NCBI GenBank assembly: GCA_937995835.1
Contig: CALKIV010000030.1
Coordinates: 17,741 to 81,740, forward strand
DNA: 64,000 bases
Reading direction: 5' to 3'
From: an uncultured Dysgonomonas sp.
GTDB taxonomy: Bacteria > Bacteroidota > Bacteroidia > Bacteroidales > Dysgonomonadaceae
The notes under the pieces are model-generated. The model was not told the DNA's origin. It ran no database searches and was given only the letters and a program-made list of their open reading frames with translations. Each line of letters opens with the position of its first letter. Position 1 is the first letter of the stretch. Below, in pieces: positions 26,975-36,947 of this stretch. Position numbers and translations under genes: made by a program.

Positions 26975-28780
26975 ATGAATTATTATCACTTAGCTGTATT
27001 GGTGCATAGACATGCTGCCAGATATGGGAAAAAAACTGCTTTAAAGCATTACGACCGAACAGACAAAAAATGGAAGTCTATAAGTTGGAGAACTTTTTCA
27101 GATAAAGTAATGAAAGTAGCTTGGGCAATGGCTGAGCTAGGCGTAAAAGAAGGAGATAAGATTGGTATCTATTCTCAGAATATGCCACAATATTTTTATG
27201 CAGACTTTGGATCGTATGCCAATAGAGCGGCCACAGTTCCCATTTATGCCACGTCTTCGCCAATGCAAGTAGAATACATTGTAGAAGACGCAAACATCGA
27301 ATATCTATTCGTTGGTGAGCAATTTCAATACAACAATGCATTCAAGGTGCAACAAAAATCAAAATGCCTGAAAAAGATCATTGCATTTGATAATAACATC
27401 CATTTCAACGCAGAAGATAAAACTTCTGTATACTTCGACTATTTTATTACCACTGGCGAAAACTCAAATGCTGAAGTCACCGTAAAGGTACGCATGAAAT
27501 CACGTAGAGAATCTGATATCGCATGTATTATATATACTTCAGGCACTACAGGTGAGCCTAAAGGTGTAGTATTACCACACTCCACCTTCCTTGAAGCATG
27601 CTTGCTGCATGATAAAAGATTGACTGTACTTGGAAATAAAGAGCTCTCTGTCTGCTTTTTACCACTAGCGCACGTTTTTGAGAAAGCATGGTGTTATTTC
27701 TTAATTCATCGAGCAATTCCGATTGCCATCAATCAAGATGCACATGAAATTCAAAAAACGGTGAAGCAAGTCAAACCAACTTTAATGTGTAGTGTTCCTC
27801 GTTTCTGGGAAAAAGTATATTCAGGTGTACAAGAAAAGATTTCAGAGTCTAAGGGCATTGTGAAATGGCTATTTATGGATGCCATCAAGACTGGTAAAAA
27901 ACATAATTTAGATTATAGAAACAACAACTTAAAAGCTCCACTAAGAACACGTTTAAAATTCTTTTTCTATAAAAATACAGTTTTCAAAGTACTGAAAATG
28001 GTAATTGGAATCGAAAAAGGAAAAATGTTTCCCACAGCTGGTTCTCCACTTTCTGATACCATTAATGAATTCTTACAATCTGTAGATATCCCAATCATCG
28101 TTGGATACGGTCTAACAGAGACTTGTGCCACAGTAACTTGCTTTCCTTTCAAGGGGCAAAGAATCGGATCAGTAGGTACTGCTTTAGATGGTATAGAAGT
28201 AAAAATATCAGATGAAAACGAAATACTAGTCAAAGGAAAGACTGTGATGCGTGAATATTATAATAAACCAGAGGCAACAAAAGAAGTTTTCACTGAAGAT
28301 GGCTTTTTCCGAACTGGTGATGCTGGATATATGGATGGAGAGACCCTTTTCATCACAGAAAGAATCAAAGATTTATTAAAGACTTCAAATGGAAAATATA
28401 TTGCACCACAAGCTATTGAGACAAAAATAGCTGAAGATAAATACATTGATATCGTCGTAGTCATCGCTGATGATAGAAAGTTTGCAAGTGCACTGATCAT
28501 TCCTGACTATGCTGCTTTAGAGGTCTTTGCAAAGGAAAATGATATTGATTTCAAGGATAATGAGGATCTGATAAAAAACAAAGAAATTTTGAGGATGATT
28601 GACAGCAGAATAGAACTTAAACAAGCGAATTTTGCATCCTTTGAAAAAATAAAGAAATACAGACTTTTAGCTGAGCCTTTCTCGATGCAATCGGGAGAAT
28701 TGACAAACACACTAAAAGTTAAACGTAAATTTGTAACTCAGAAGTATAGCGATGTTATCGATGAAATGTATGCTGAGTAA
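26975..28780 (+). CDS. AMP-dependent synthetase, long-chain fatty acid-CoA ligase type
   Basis: 601 residues from the ATG at 26975 (MNYYHLAVLVHRHA), chosen because it has an AAAAGAAG leader and lies just after a -7 box; the frame is open upstream to a TTG. ANL-superfamily motifs: P-loop-like IIYTSGTTGEPKGV (A3), VGYGLTETCATV (A5), FRTGDAGYMDG (A7) and DLLKTSNGKYIAP (A8). It activates a fatty acid as acyl-AMP and then acyl-CoA. Bacteroidota usually carry such a FadD-like enzyme; whether for lipid recycling or degradation cannot be told. hemW follows within 13 bases. Confidence 0.92.
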   Translation: MNYYHLAVLVHRHAARYGKKTALKHYDRTDKKWKSISWRTFSDKVMKVAWAMAELGVKEGDKIGIYSQNMPQYFYADFGSYANRAATVPIYATSSPMQVEYIVEDANIEYLFVGEQFQYNNAFKVQQKSKCLKKIIAFDNNIHFNAEDKTSVYFDYFITTGENSNAEVTVKVRMKSRRESDIACIIYTSGTTGEPKGVVLPHSTFLEACLLHDKRLTVLGNKELSVCFLPLAHVFEKAWCYFLIHRAIPIAINQDAHEIQKTVKQVKPTLMCSVPRFWEKVYSGVQEKISESKGIVKWLFMDAIKTGKKHNLDYRNNNLKAPLRTRLKFFFYKNTVFKVLKMVIGIEKGKMFPTAGSPLSDTINEFLQSVDIPIIVGYGLTETCATVTCFPFKGQRIGSVGTALDGIEVKISDENEILVKGKTVMREYYNKPEATKEVFTEDGFFRTGDAGYMDGETLFITERIKDLLKTSNGKYIAPQAIETKIAEDKYIDIVVVIADDRKFASALIIPDYAALEVFAKENDIDFKDNEDLIKNKEILRMIDSRIELKQANFASFEKIKKYRLLAEPFSMQSGELTNTLKVKRKFVTQKYSDVIDEMYAE

Positions 28781-28793
28781 AATGTATTAATTG

Positions 28794-29921
28794 ATGGCTG
28801 GAATATACATTCATGTACCCTACTGCAAGTCAAGGTGCATCTATTGTGATTTCTTCACCCAAACGAATCTTTCCTCAAGAGCTGATTATGTATCAACTCT
28901 ATGTAAGGAGATAGAGTTAAGAAAAGACTATATCGATAAAGAAATAGTGCGTACGATCTACTTTGGTGGAGGTACGCCTTCTCTTTTATCTCTTCCTGAT
29001 TTAGATAAAATTTTAAATACAATCTATAAAAACTTCACAATTGACCCAAATCCTGAGATTACTTTAGAGGCAAATCCTGACGATATTTCAAGAGAGTATC
29101 TCAGGAATTTAAAATTTAGCCTTTTTACGAGGTTAAGTTTAGGCACTCAAAGTTTCAATGAAGAAGAATTAATTTTCCTGAATCGTCGACATTCTGCACA
29201 AGATGCCATTCATGTGGTAAAGGATGCACAAGATGCAGGCTTTGAAAATATTAGCATCGACTTAATTTATGGATTACCCAATCAGTCGATGAGTATATGG
29301 AAAAAAAATCTAGAAACAGCGATTTCATTGAATATTCAGCACATTTCTGCCTATCATCTAATCTATGAAGAAGGTACGAAACTCTTTCGCTTGTTGGAAC
29401 AAGGGAAAGTGGCTCAAACGGAGGAAGAATTAAGCTTAGAGATGTTTACAACAATGATCCATGAGCTCAAATCAGCTGGTTTTGAACACTATGAGATTTC
29501 TAATTTCGCTAAAGACCAAAAATATTCAAAACATAACACATCCTATTGGCTTGGAGATAAATATTTAGGTTTAGGACCGGCAGCACACTCTTTTGATGGT
29601 ATAGATAGAGCTTTTAATGTGGCTTCGATATCCAAATACATCGATGGAATAGCTAAAAAGACTCCCAATATAGAAGTTGAAAAATTAAGCATTGAGAGTC
29701 AATACAACGACTTTATTCTAACAGGATTGAGAACAATGTGGGGAGTAAATCTTAATTTACTAAAAGACAGATTTGGAGACAAGCTTCTCAATTACTGCCT
29801 ATCCAACGTAAAAAAACACATTGACAACCATAAAGTCATTCAAGAAAATAATAATATCAAATTAACAAAAGAAGGAATATTTATTTCAGATAGCATTATG
29901 TCTGATTTGATGTGGATATAA
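28794..29921 (+). CDS. hemW: Radical SAM haem chaperone HemW
   Basis: 375 residues from the ATG at 28794 (a TTG lies one codon upstream). Cys11, Cys15 and Cys18 in HVPYCKSRCIYCDFF are the radical-SAM 4Fe-4S ligands; the fourth cysteine typical of HemN coproporphyrinogen oxidase is absent (Asp-Phe follows), which supports HemW. Other landmarks: TIYFGGGTPSLL, EANPDD, RLSLGTQSFNEEEL and the C-terminal HemN_C-like domain. HemW inserts haem into respiratory enzymes. Probably cotranscribed with the acyl-CoA synthetase and ended by the hairpin directly after the stop. Confidence 0.93.
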   Translation: MAGIYIHVPYCKSRCIYCDFFTQTNLSSRADYVSTLCKEIELRKDYIDKEIVRTIYFGGGTPSLLSLPDLDKILNTIYKNFTIDPNPEITLEANPDDISREYLRNLKFSLFTRLSLGTQSFNEEELIFLNRRHSAQDAIHVVKDAQDAGFENISIDLIYGLPNQSMSIWKKNLETAISLNIQHISAYHLIYEEGTKLFRLLEQGKVAQTEEELSLEMFTTMIHELKSAGFEHYEISNFAKDQKYSKHNTSYWLGDKYLGLGPAAHSFDGIDRAFNVASISKYIDGIAKKTPNIEVEKLSIESQYNDFILTGLRTMWGVNLNLLKDRFGDKLLNYCLSNVKKHIDNHKVIQENNNIKLTKEGIFISDSIMSDLMWI

Positions 29922-29926
29922 AATAG

Positions 29927-29956
29927 AATAAGCGACGTTTCCATCGCTTATTTTAT
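29927..29956. terminator. Terminator between hemW and the alcohol dehydrogenase gene
   Basis: 9-bp perfect stem AATAAGCGA / TCGCTTATT with an 8-base loop, followed by TT-rich sequence and preceded by an A-rich one. It begins 6 bases after hemW's stop and serves two convergent genes. Confidence 0.8.
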
Positions 29957-29977
29957 AATTTATATAGTGCTTATTAT

Positions 29978-31132
29978 CTACTTTCTTAGTTCTAAGATTT
30001 GTCTTACCACATCAGGAGTTATATTTCTTTTCTCACCAAGCTTCCACCCTCTTTCTTTCAATCTAGTCACCACTTTATCAATGTCTTCATCGCCTAAATT
30101 GTAATCAGATAAACGAGTTTTGATACCCACCTTTTCGAAGAAATGTTCGACAGCTTTAATCGTACAAGTTATTTGTTTTGCATCCTCCTCTTCATTAATT
30201 TCAAAGATTTCTTTCCCCATTCTGATGATCTTTTTTGCCTTTTGATCTTTCATTACCTCCATCAGCCCCGGGTAAACAATCGCTAGTGTTTGTCCATGAT
30301 CTAGTCCAAATAATGCGGTCAATTCGTGCCCAATCATGTGAGTAGCCCAATCTTGCTCCACTCCACAATTAATCCATCCATTAAGTGCCCATGTGGATGC
30401 CCACATTACATTTGCTCTTATATCATAATCAGTCGGATGTAATAGAGCTTGAGGACCTTGCATCACAATTGTTTTAGCAACAGCTTCAGCCATACAATCT
30501 TGTAAGAGAGCGTTATCATCACCCGTTGTCAGATATTGCTCCATCACATGCACAAAAGTATCTACAACTCCATTGGCAATCTGTCCTTTAGGCAAACTAT
30601 AAGTAGTTTCAGGATCAAGAACTGAGAACAAAGGAAACGTATATGCCGTTGAAAAGGCTAATTTCTCTTGAGTAGCAGCTTTTGTGATCACCCCTCCGTT
30701 GTTCATCTCCGAACCCGTAGCAGGCAATGTAATCACGCTGCCAAAAGGTAAAGCTCTATGCACTAGAGCAGCTTCACTTAGTATCTTCCAAGATTCACCA
30801 TCATAAAGCGTAGCAGCTGCAATGAACTTTGTAGCATCTAATACAGATCCTCCTCCCACAGAAAGCAAGAAATCAATTTTTTCTTTTTTGATCAATTCTA
30901 CTGCCTTCATACAAGTCTCATAATGAGGATTAGGCTCTATCCCTGAAAACTCAAACACTTTGTACCCCTCTATAGCTGACATAACTTGAGAATATACACC
31001 ATTTTTTTTGATGCTTCCTCCTCCATAAAGGATTAGAACTGTCTGATCCTTCGCTATTTCTTCTTTTATTTTATGAATAGATCCTTTACCAAAAATAATT
31101 TTGACAGGATTCGCATAAGTAAAATTCTGCAT
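29978..31132 (-). CDS. Iron-containing alcohol dehydrogenase, YqhD/butanol dehydrogenase type
   Basis: 384 residues, group III metal-dependent alcohol dehydrogenase. The NAD(P) site GGGS (GGGSIKKNGVY and SVGGGSVLDATK) is intact. Predicted metal ligands are Asp191, His195, His265 and His279 (NGVVDTFVHVMEQY, DWATHMIGHELTALFGLDHGQ), the same spacing as YqhD. It reduces aldehydes to alcohols or the reverse with NAD(P)H. It stands alone. Substrate cannot be assigned beyond short or toxic aldehydes. Confidence 0.92.
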   Translation of the reverse strand: MQNFTYANPVKIIFGKGSIHKIKEEIAKDQTVLILYGGGSIKKNGVYSQVMSAIEGYKVFEFSGIEPNPHYETCMKAVELIKKEKIDFLLSVGGGSVLDATKFIAAATLYDGESWKILSEAALVHRALPFGSVITLPATGSEMNNGGVITKAATQEKLAFSTAYTFPLFSVLDPETTYSLPKGQIANGVVDTFVHVMEQYLTTGDDNALLQDCMAEAVAKTIVMQGPQALLHPTDYDIRANVMWASTWALNGWINCGVEQDWATHMIGHELTALFGLDHGQTLAIVYPGLMEVMKDQKAKKIIRMGKEIFEINEEEDAKQITCTIKAVEHFFEKVGIKTRLSDYNLGDEDIDKVVTRLKERGWKLGEKRNITPDVVRQILELRK

Positions 31133-31203
31133 GGTGATATTCCTTTAATTTTTTATATATAATACATTATCAAAACATTCGCATTCAACGTATAAAACAG
31201 CTC

Positions 31204-31704
31204 TTAAAGCCCCATTTCTTTTTTCTTATCTACACGTTCAATAGACTTTTCATAGCGTTGAATATTTTCATCATTCTGAGAAAACTTGATTGCCTTCTTA
31301 TAATACTCAATCGCTTCATCATATGCTGCTCTCATTTCAGCAACAGAACCTATTTCATAATAGACAAAGCTTTTTGATACACCTTTAACATCCTGTGCCT
31401 TAGTCAGATGTTCCAATTCCTCATCAAATCTTTCTTGCGAACTAAGAAAGTAGGCATAATTTATCCAAACAGCCGGATAATCAGGAGAAAAGCGTAAGGC
31501 TGCCTTGTAATGCTCTTCAGCCTTATCAAAGTAACGTAACTTATTTTCGTTGATCCATGCTAGATGATTATGAGCTCTGCCATAATCAGGAAAATCTTGC
31601 AATAAAGTATACAATATATTCCTTGCCCCAGCAATATCATCTGCTGCAATCATTTGATCAGCTTTTAGAAAAATTTCATCTGCTTTAAAACTCATATCTA
31701 TCAT
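31204..31704 (-). CDS. TPR-repeat protein
   Basis: 166 residues from the ATG at 31704 (MIDMSFKADEIF); a second Met at 31695 is possible. At least three tetratricopeptide units are visible (AHNHLAWINENKLRYFDKAEEHYKAAL would be cut as LRYFDKAEEHYKAALRF; FDEELEHLTKAQ; YDEAIEYYKKAIKFS). No signal peptide, so a cytoplasmic scaffold is likely. Divergent from dgt with about 110 bases between starts. Partner unknown. Confidence 0.75.
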   Translation of the reverse strand: MIDMSFKADEIFLKADQMIAADDIAGARNILYTLLQDFPDYGRAHNHLAWINENKLRYFDKAEEHYKAALRFSPDYPAVWINYAYFLSSQERFDEELEHLTKAQDVKGVSKSFVYYEIGSVAEMRAAYDEAIEYYKKAIKFSQNDENIQRYEKSIERVDKKKEMGL

Positions 31705-31814
31705 AAAATTATGTGTTGTGTCAATAAAAATCTGAACACAAATATATAAAAAATATATTGACAAATAATTTTTGTATCTTTACTACTTCAAATCAGCATC
31801 ACTTTTATTATATT

Positions 31815-33191
31815 ATGATGAATTGGCAACAACTACTTTCTGCTAAGCGTTTTGGTATGGAAGAATACCATGATGAGAAACAACATAATCGCTCTGATTT
31901 TCAGAGAGATTATGACAGACTTATTTTTTCATCTCCATTCAGAAGGTTGCAAAACAAGACCCAGGTATTTCCTCTGCCGGGCAGTGTATTTGTTCACAAT
32001 AGGCTGACCCATAGCATCGAAGTATCTTCAGTAGGGAGATCATTGGGGGATATGGTTGGGCGAATGTTGAAGAACAAGTATTCTGATTATAGCGTTGATT
32101 TCGAAGACATTAGTGCTATTGTTGCTGCAGCTTGTCTTGCACATGATTTAGGGAACCCTCCATTTGGGCATTCAGGAGAAACTGCCATTACAAGTTACTT
32201 TTCTGAAGGTAGAGGAAGCAAAAAAAGGATAAAAGTAATTGAAAATGGAGAAGAGAGCACGATCAGTTTGAAGGAGGCAGTTGAAAAAGAGAACGGTAGA
32301 TGGGTTGATTTCGAGAGATTTGAAGGTAATGCAAACTCTATTCGCTTGCTGATGCATCAGTTCAAAGGGCGAAGAAAAGGAGGTTTTGCCATGACCTACT
32401 CCATGTTAGCATCTATAGTTAAATACCCACATGCATCCATAGCGACGAATAACAGCGATAAATTCGGTTTTTTTCAATCCGAAGAAGATTCTTATAAAAT
32501 CATAGCCAATTCGCTAGGAATCATCTGTAAGAGTACTGATCCTTTGACTTTTTCGCGCTATCCTCTTGTATATTTGGTAGAAGCTGCCGATGATATTTGC
32601 TATAAAATAATGGACATAGAGGATGCACATAAGCTAGGCTTACTTTCCAAAGAAAAAACAATAGAGCTATTTTTGAACTTCTTTCCTGAAGAAAAGCAGG
32701 CTCGCATGCAAAATGTATTGCTAAGAGTTAGTGATACGAATGAACAAATAGCCTATCTTCGCTCTAGCGTGATTGGACTTTTAGTCGATGAATGTGCTAA
32801 AGTATTCTTTAATAATGAAGAACTTATCTTGAAAGGGGAGTTTCAAGGTGCGCTAATTAAACACATCAATGCCCTCCCCAGACAGGCCTATAAAGATGCT
32901 ACAAAGATTAGCATAGAGCAAATCTACAAGTCTAGAGATGTGGTAGATATTGAGTTGGCAGGACATCGGATTATTGGCTTCCTCCTCGATACTTTTGTAG
33001 ATGCCATTTTGACTCCAGAGGCCAATTATTCAAAACTTATTATCAACAGAATTCCTGAGCAATATGAGGTTGATTCTGAGTTCTTATACACTAGGCTATT
33101 GGCTGTTATTGATTTCATTTCAGGGATGACTGATGTTTATGCCTTAGACTTGTATCAAAAAATTACAGGCTTGAGTTTGCCAACAGTGTAA
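31815..33191 (+). CDS. dgt: Deoxyguanosinetriphosphate triphosphohydrolase (dGTPase)
   Basis: About 458 residues from the tandem Met codons at 31815/31818 (MMNWQQLLSAKRFG); the frame upstream only offers a TTG. HD-domain residues: His in RLTHSIEVSSVG, HD in AACLAHDLGNPPFGHSGE and a later Asp in LVEAADDICYKIMD. FSSPFRRLQNKTQV is the typical family N-terminal segment. It removes triphosphate from dGTP and so shapes dNTP pools. Transcribed alone, 107 bases before the S41 protease gene. Confidence 0.95.
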   Translation: MMNWQQLLSAKRFGMEEYHDEKQHNRSDFQRDYDRLIFSSPFRRLQNKTQVFPLPGSVFVHNRLTHSIEVSSVGRSLGDMVGRMLKNKYSDYSVDFEDISAIVAAACLAHDLGNPPFGHSGETAITSYFSEGRGSKKRIKVIENGEESTISLKEAVEKENGRWVDFERFEGNANSIRLLMHQFKGRRKGGFAMTYSMLASIVKYPHASIATNNSDKFGFFQSEEDSYKIIANSLGIICKSTDPLTFSRYPLVYLVEAADDICYKIMDIEDAHKLGLLSKEKTIELFLNFFPEEKQARMQNVLLRVSDTNEQIAYLRSSVIGLLVDECAKVFFNNEELILKGEFQGALIKHINALPRQAYKDATKISIEQIYKSRDVVDIELAGHRIIGFLLDTFVDAILTPEANYSKLIINRIPEQYEVDSEFLYTRLLAVIDFISGMTDVYALDLYQKITGLSLPTV

Positions 33192-33298
33192 CATTTCACA
33201 ATTATTCAGATTAAAATACTTAGATACACATCCTAGCATTATGGATAATCTAAAAAAAGTAGTTTCTTTGTATTTCTAAAAACAACCCAACAACGGAT

Positions 33299-35041
33299 AT
33301 GAGACATAAGCTTTTAATAGTACTTATAACATCTATTTTTACCATACCTTCTTTTAGCCAAAAGGCTAGTCAGGAATTGGTCGAAAATAAAGATCAAGAA
33401 CATTATTTCAAGATCAATAAAAACATCAACATATTCAACTCTGTTCTTCGTGAATTAGATCTTCTCTACGTAGATACTGTTGACATCGATAAAACTGTTC
33501 GTTCCGGAATAGACTATATGCTCAGTAGCCTTGATCCTTATAATGAATATTACAATGAAGAAGACATGAAAGATTTTACTTTCATGACTACTGGTGAATA
33601 TGCAGGTGTGGGAGCTTTAATCGGTCACAAAGACGGACGTATCATCTTCATGGATCCATATGAAGATAAACCCGCCGCAAAAGCAGGAATTAAAGCCGGA
33701 GACGTCATTTTGGCAATAGATGGAGTAGACATGACCACTTGCGAAAAGAAAGAAGGTGAAGCTTATGCGCAAACCCTTAGTTCTTTCGTTAGCAGCTCGT
33801 TAAAAGGTCAACCAAATTCTACGATAGAAATTACGGTGGAAAGATATGGCGAAAAGAAACCATTGAAGATAAAAGTTTTACGCGAAAAGATTGTTATTGC
33901 CCCTATCACCTATTTTGGCATGTTGAATGAGTCAACAGGATATATCAGTTTGAGCACATTCAACGATAAAACGGCTAAAGAGATACGTAATGCTTATGAC
34001 AATCTGAAAAAGGAAGGAATGCAAGAATTAGTTCTCGACCTACGTCTTAATGGTGGAGGCATCATGGAAGAAGCAGTACAAGTCGTTAATATGTTTGTGC
34101 CTAAAGGAAAAGTAGTTGTTTCGACCAAAGGAAAAATCAAACAAACAGAACGAGTATATAAAACCACAGTAGAACCATTAAACACAGAAATACCACTAAT
34201 TATATTGATTGATGAGGGTTCTGCATCAGCCTCTGAAATCGTGGCAGGTGCTCTGCAAGATATGGATAGAGCAGTGCTAATAGGGAAAAGATCTTTTGGA
34301 AAAGGCTTAGTTCAATTGGCTCGAGATACACCTTTCGGAGGTGGTATAAAAATCACGACTTCCAAATATTACACTCCTAGTGGACGTTGCGTACAAGCAT
34401 TAGATTATTCGCATCGAAAAGTTGATGGTACAGCAATACGTGTGCCAGACAGTTTAACCAATGTCTTTCACACTGAGTTAGGACGTGAAGTGAGAGATGG
34501 TGGAGGTATAATTCCGGACATCACCATGGAGGATGAAAAAGTACCTACAATAACTTATTACCTTAGCAATCAGTACATCATTATGGATTGGGTAAATCAA
34601 TGGGTATACGAGCACAAAAAGATCGAAGATCCAAAAACTTTTACAATCTCAGAAGAAGATTATAACAGTTTCAAAGAATTTGTCAAATCAAAGAAATTTG
34701 AATACGACAGAATGAGCGAAAAGTCGATGAAACAGCTGAAAGAGGTCATGGAGTTTGAAGGCTATATGAAAACAGCCGGCGATGAATTCAAGGCTTTAGA
34801 AGAAAAACTAGTTCCAGACCTAGATAGAGATCTAGAAGTATCTAAAGATAAGATTAAGCAGATGATCAATGCTGAAATCAGTAAGCGATTCTTCTACCAA
34901 AAAGGAGAGTTTATATCAAAAATGCAACACGACTCAACGATCAAAAAGGCATTAGAGGTGCTAAATGATCAAGAGAAATATAAAGAAATTCTATCTGCTC
35001 CTACGGTGGATGCAGTAGAAGTTGCAGAGAAAACCAAATAA
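33299..35041 (+). CDS. C-terminal processing protease, S41 family
   Basis: 580 residues: signal peptide (first 20), S41 N-terminal domain, PDZ domain (about 100-195; EDKPAAKAGIKAGDVILAIDG) and the peptidase core. The Ser-Lys dyad is Ser310 (GSASASEIVAG) and Lys335 (RSFGKGLVQ), 25 residues apart as in Prc/CtpB. A long charged C-terminal tail (from about 445) is typical of Bacteroidota members. It is a periplasmic protease that trims or degrades envelope proteins at their C-termini. DUF4290 and rimM genes follow closely, so it may head a three-gene unit. Confidence 0.94.
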   Translation: MRHKLLIVLITSIFTIPSFSQKASQELVENKDQEHYFKINKNINIFNSVLRELDLLYVDTVDIDKTVRSGIDYMLSSLDPYNEYYNEEDMKDFTFMTTGEYAGVGALIGHKDGRIIFMDPYEDKPAAKAGIKAGDVILAIDGVDMTTCEKKEGEAYAQTLSSFVSSSLKGQPNSTIEITVERYGEKKPLKIKVLREKIVIAPITYFGMLNESTGYISLSTFNDKTAKEIRNAYDNLKKEGMQELVLDLRLNGGGIMEEAVQVVNMFVPKGKVVVSTKGKIKQTERVYKTTVEPLNTEIPLIILIDEGSASASEIVAGALQDMDRAVLIGKRSFGKGLVQLARDTPFGGGIKITTSKYYTPSGRCVQALDYSHRKVDGTAIRVPDSLTNVFHTELGREVRDGGGIIPDITMEDEKVPTITYYLSNQYIIMDWVNQWVYEHKKIEDPKTFTISEEDYNSFKEFVKSKKFEYDRMSEKSMKQLKEVMEFEGYMKTAGDEFKALEEKLVPDLDRDLEVSKDKIKQMINAEISKRFFYQKGEFISKMQHDSTIKKALEVLNDQEKYKEILSAPTVDAVEVAEKTK

Positions 35042-35056
35042 AGACTAAACAGATAA

Positions 35057-35668
35057 ATGGAAAATTTAAAATATAATACGCAGTTAAGAGAACTAACCCT
35101 TCCGGAATATGGAAGAAACATACACAACATCATAGACTTTTGCACAGGCCTAGAAGACCGTGAAGAGAGAACACGTTGTGCCTATTCTATCATTGATATC
35201 ATGGGCAATATGTTTCCACACCTTAGGGATGTAAGCGACTTCAAACATATTCTTTGGGATCATCTAGCCATCATGTCAAATTTTGAGCTTGACATAGACT
35301 ATCCTTATCCTGTGGTGACAAAAGAAGAGATCAACACACGCCCTGATCCAGTGACATATAGCCGCCCTACAATGCGTTTTAGACATTACGGAAAAATCAT
35401 TGAGAAAATGATTCAATTGGCTATCGAAATGGAGGAAGGCGAAGCTAAAGAACAATTTATTGTCTTAGTAGCTACTCAAATGAAAAAAGCCTATGTGCAT
35501 TGGAACAAAGAAGTAGATGATCAAAAAATATTCTTCGATTTATTCGAACTATCTAGCAAAAAGCTTGATTTAAGAGATTCAAATATTAAACTTCCTGAAG
35601 TAAAAGAACAAGGTCAGCAAAGACAAAGTGGTTCTGGAGGTGGAGGACGTAGTAAAAGAAAAAGATAA
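35057..35668 (+). CDS. DUF4290 domain protein
   Basis: 203 residues. A conserved Bacteroidota-specific protein of unknown function, recognised from the opening LKYNTQLRELTLPEYGRNI and MGNMFPHLRDVSDFKHILWDHL. It is helical and cytoplasmic, with a disordered basic tail (Gln/Gly-rich, ending GGGGRSKRKR) that could bind RNA. It lies 8 bases before rimM, so a link to ribosome assembly is plausible but unproven. Confidence 0.9.
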   Translation: MENLKYNTQLRELTLPEYGRNIHNIIDFCTGLEDREERTRCAYSIIDIMGNMFPHLRDVSDFKHILWDHLAIMSNFELDIDYPYPVVTKEEINTRPDPVTYSRPTMRFRHYGKIIEKMIQLAIEMEEGEAKEQFIVLVATQMKKAYVHWNKEVDDQKIFFDLFELSSKKLDLRDSNIKLPEVKEQGQQRQSGSGGGGRSKRKR

Positions 35669-35676
35669 AGAGATAT

Positions 35677-36201
35677 ATGATAGAAGAAAGCGAAGTTTTC
35701 AGAATTGGACAATTGACCAAAACACACGGAATCAAGGGAGAAATTAGCTTCAACTTTGACAATGATATTTTTGACCAAGTAGATTGCCCTTATCTAATCC
35801 TCAAGATAGATGAGATATTTGTTCCTTTCTTCATCGCTGAATATCGTTTCAAAGGTCGTGATACAGCGCTAGTATTATTTGAGGATATAAATAACGAAGA
35901 AAAAGCATCTAAACTGCAAGGACTTGGGGTTTGGTTTCCTAGAAAGTACCATGAAGAGGACCAATCTGGGGAATTAGAATTTTCATGGGTTTATTTTATA
36001 GGCTTCAATGTGCATGACAAGCATATTGGGGACTTAGGTGAAGTCGTTGCTGTAGACACACAGACGATAAATACCCTTTTCATGGTGAAAAATCAAAAAG
36101 AGGAAGAGCTTATTATCCCGGCTAATGAGGATTTTATTTCTGAAATAGATCAAGAGATAAAAATTATTCATCTTGATCTGCCTGAAGGCTTGTTAGAGTG
36201 A
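35677..36201 (+). CDS. rimM: Ribosome maturation factor RimM
   Basis: 174 residues: N-terminal RimM beta barrel (FRIGQLTKTHGIKGEISF) and C-terminal PRC-barrel (GDLGEVVAVDTQTINTLFMV, ELIIPANEDFI). It helps 30S head assembly and binds S19. Unlike the proteobacterial arrangement, trmD and rplS are not next to it; it ends the operon with DUF4290. Confidence 0.93.
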   Translation: MIEESEVFRIGQLTKTHGIKGEISFNFDNDIFDQVDCPYLILKIDEIFVPFFIAEYRFKGRDTALVLFEDINNEEKASKLQGLGVWFPRKYHEEDQSGELEFSWVYFIGFNVHDKHIGDLGEVVAVDTQTINTLFMVKNQKEEELIIPANEDFISEIDQEIKIIHLDLPEGLLE

Positions 36202-36236
36202 CCTCCCCTACTCTATTTATCCTATTCATCGATCAA

Positions 36237-36752
36237 TCAAGTGTTTAGTATATCTTTGACAATATGCTTAAGCATTCCCTTGACCACTAATTTATGAAAA
36301 GGACAAATAATATAGAAATAAATATAACCTAAGCGGTTGTGAATATCAACTACTGTGATCACATTTACCAGCTTCTCATTTTGCTCTAGTTCTTTTAAGT
36401 GCACTGACATATAAGCATCTAAATGTTTATCACTGAGCTTAACAACAGTTTCGTTTTCAGATTTTTCTTTCACACAAAAGTTATCACTACATCTTCCTTC
36501 ACGGATACAATCTTCTACTTGTAGACTTTCCCCTTTGTCAGTTTTCAAACCCACTAGTTTGACAACACTGTTGCGTATGGTAAACAAGCGCCCTACCCAA
36601 GCAGGATGCTTGGTCCAAAATGCAACTTGCAAATCATCGGCTGTAATTGCCTTATTCATCGCAAATTGGCAGGAGAAAACATCGACATAGCTAGCCGGCA
36701 AATAATTATTTGTCAGACTATCTGATGGAATGGAGCTTTTCTTTATTTTCAT
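36237..36752 (-). CDS. DUF2867 family protein
   Basis: 171 residues. The segments YVDVFSCQF, AFWTKHPAWVGRLFTIRNSVVKLVGL and YIFYIICPFHKLVVK-like C-terminus are those of DUF2867, a START-like family without known function. There is no signal peptide. It is transcribed alone, convergent to rimM with 35 bases between stops. Confidence 0.8.
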   Translation of the reverse strand: MKIKKSSIPSDSLTNNYLPASYVDVFSCQFAMNKAITADDLQVAFWTKHPAWVGRLFTIRNSVVKLVGLKTDKGESLQVEDCIREGRCSDNFCVKEKSENETVVKLSDKHLDAYMSVHLKELEQNEKLVNVITVVDIHNRLGYIYFYIICPFHKLVVKGMLKHIVKDILNT

Positions 36753-36874
36753 GTTAGGTAAAATTATATTAAGCTTCTCTGTCTAGCATTTAGATTAGTA
36801 TAAAGATACAGCAAAGAAGATTTACTTCTCTAAAAAAGAAAATAAAAATGGCTGGCTAGGCGCTGTCTTTATAG

Positions 36875-36919
36875 AAAAAGGCGACTATATAGCTAAAGAA
36901 TCTACATAGTCGCCTTTTT
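36875..36919. terminator. Terminator of the glycine-betaine operon
   Basis: A perfect 14-bp inverted repeat (AAAAAGGCGACTAT / ATAGTCGCCTTTTT) with a 17-base loop, A-run and T-run on the two sides. It lies 28 bases beyond the stop codon of the binding-protein gene on the minus strand and insulates the DUF2867 gene. Confidence 0.9.
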
Positions 36920-36947
36920 AAACAAGAGGTTTAATCTAATTCAAATT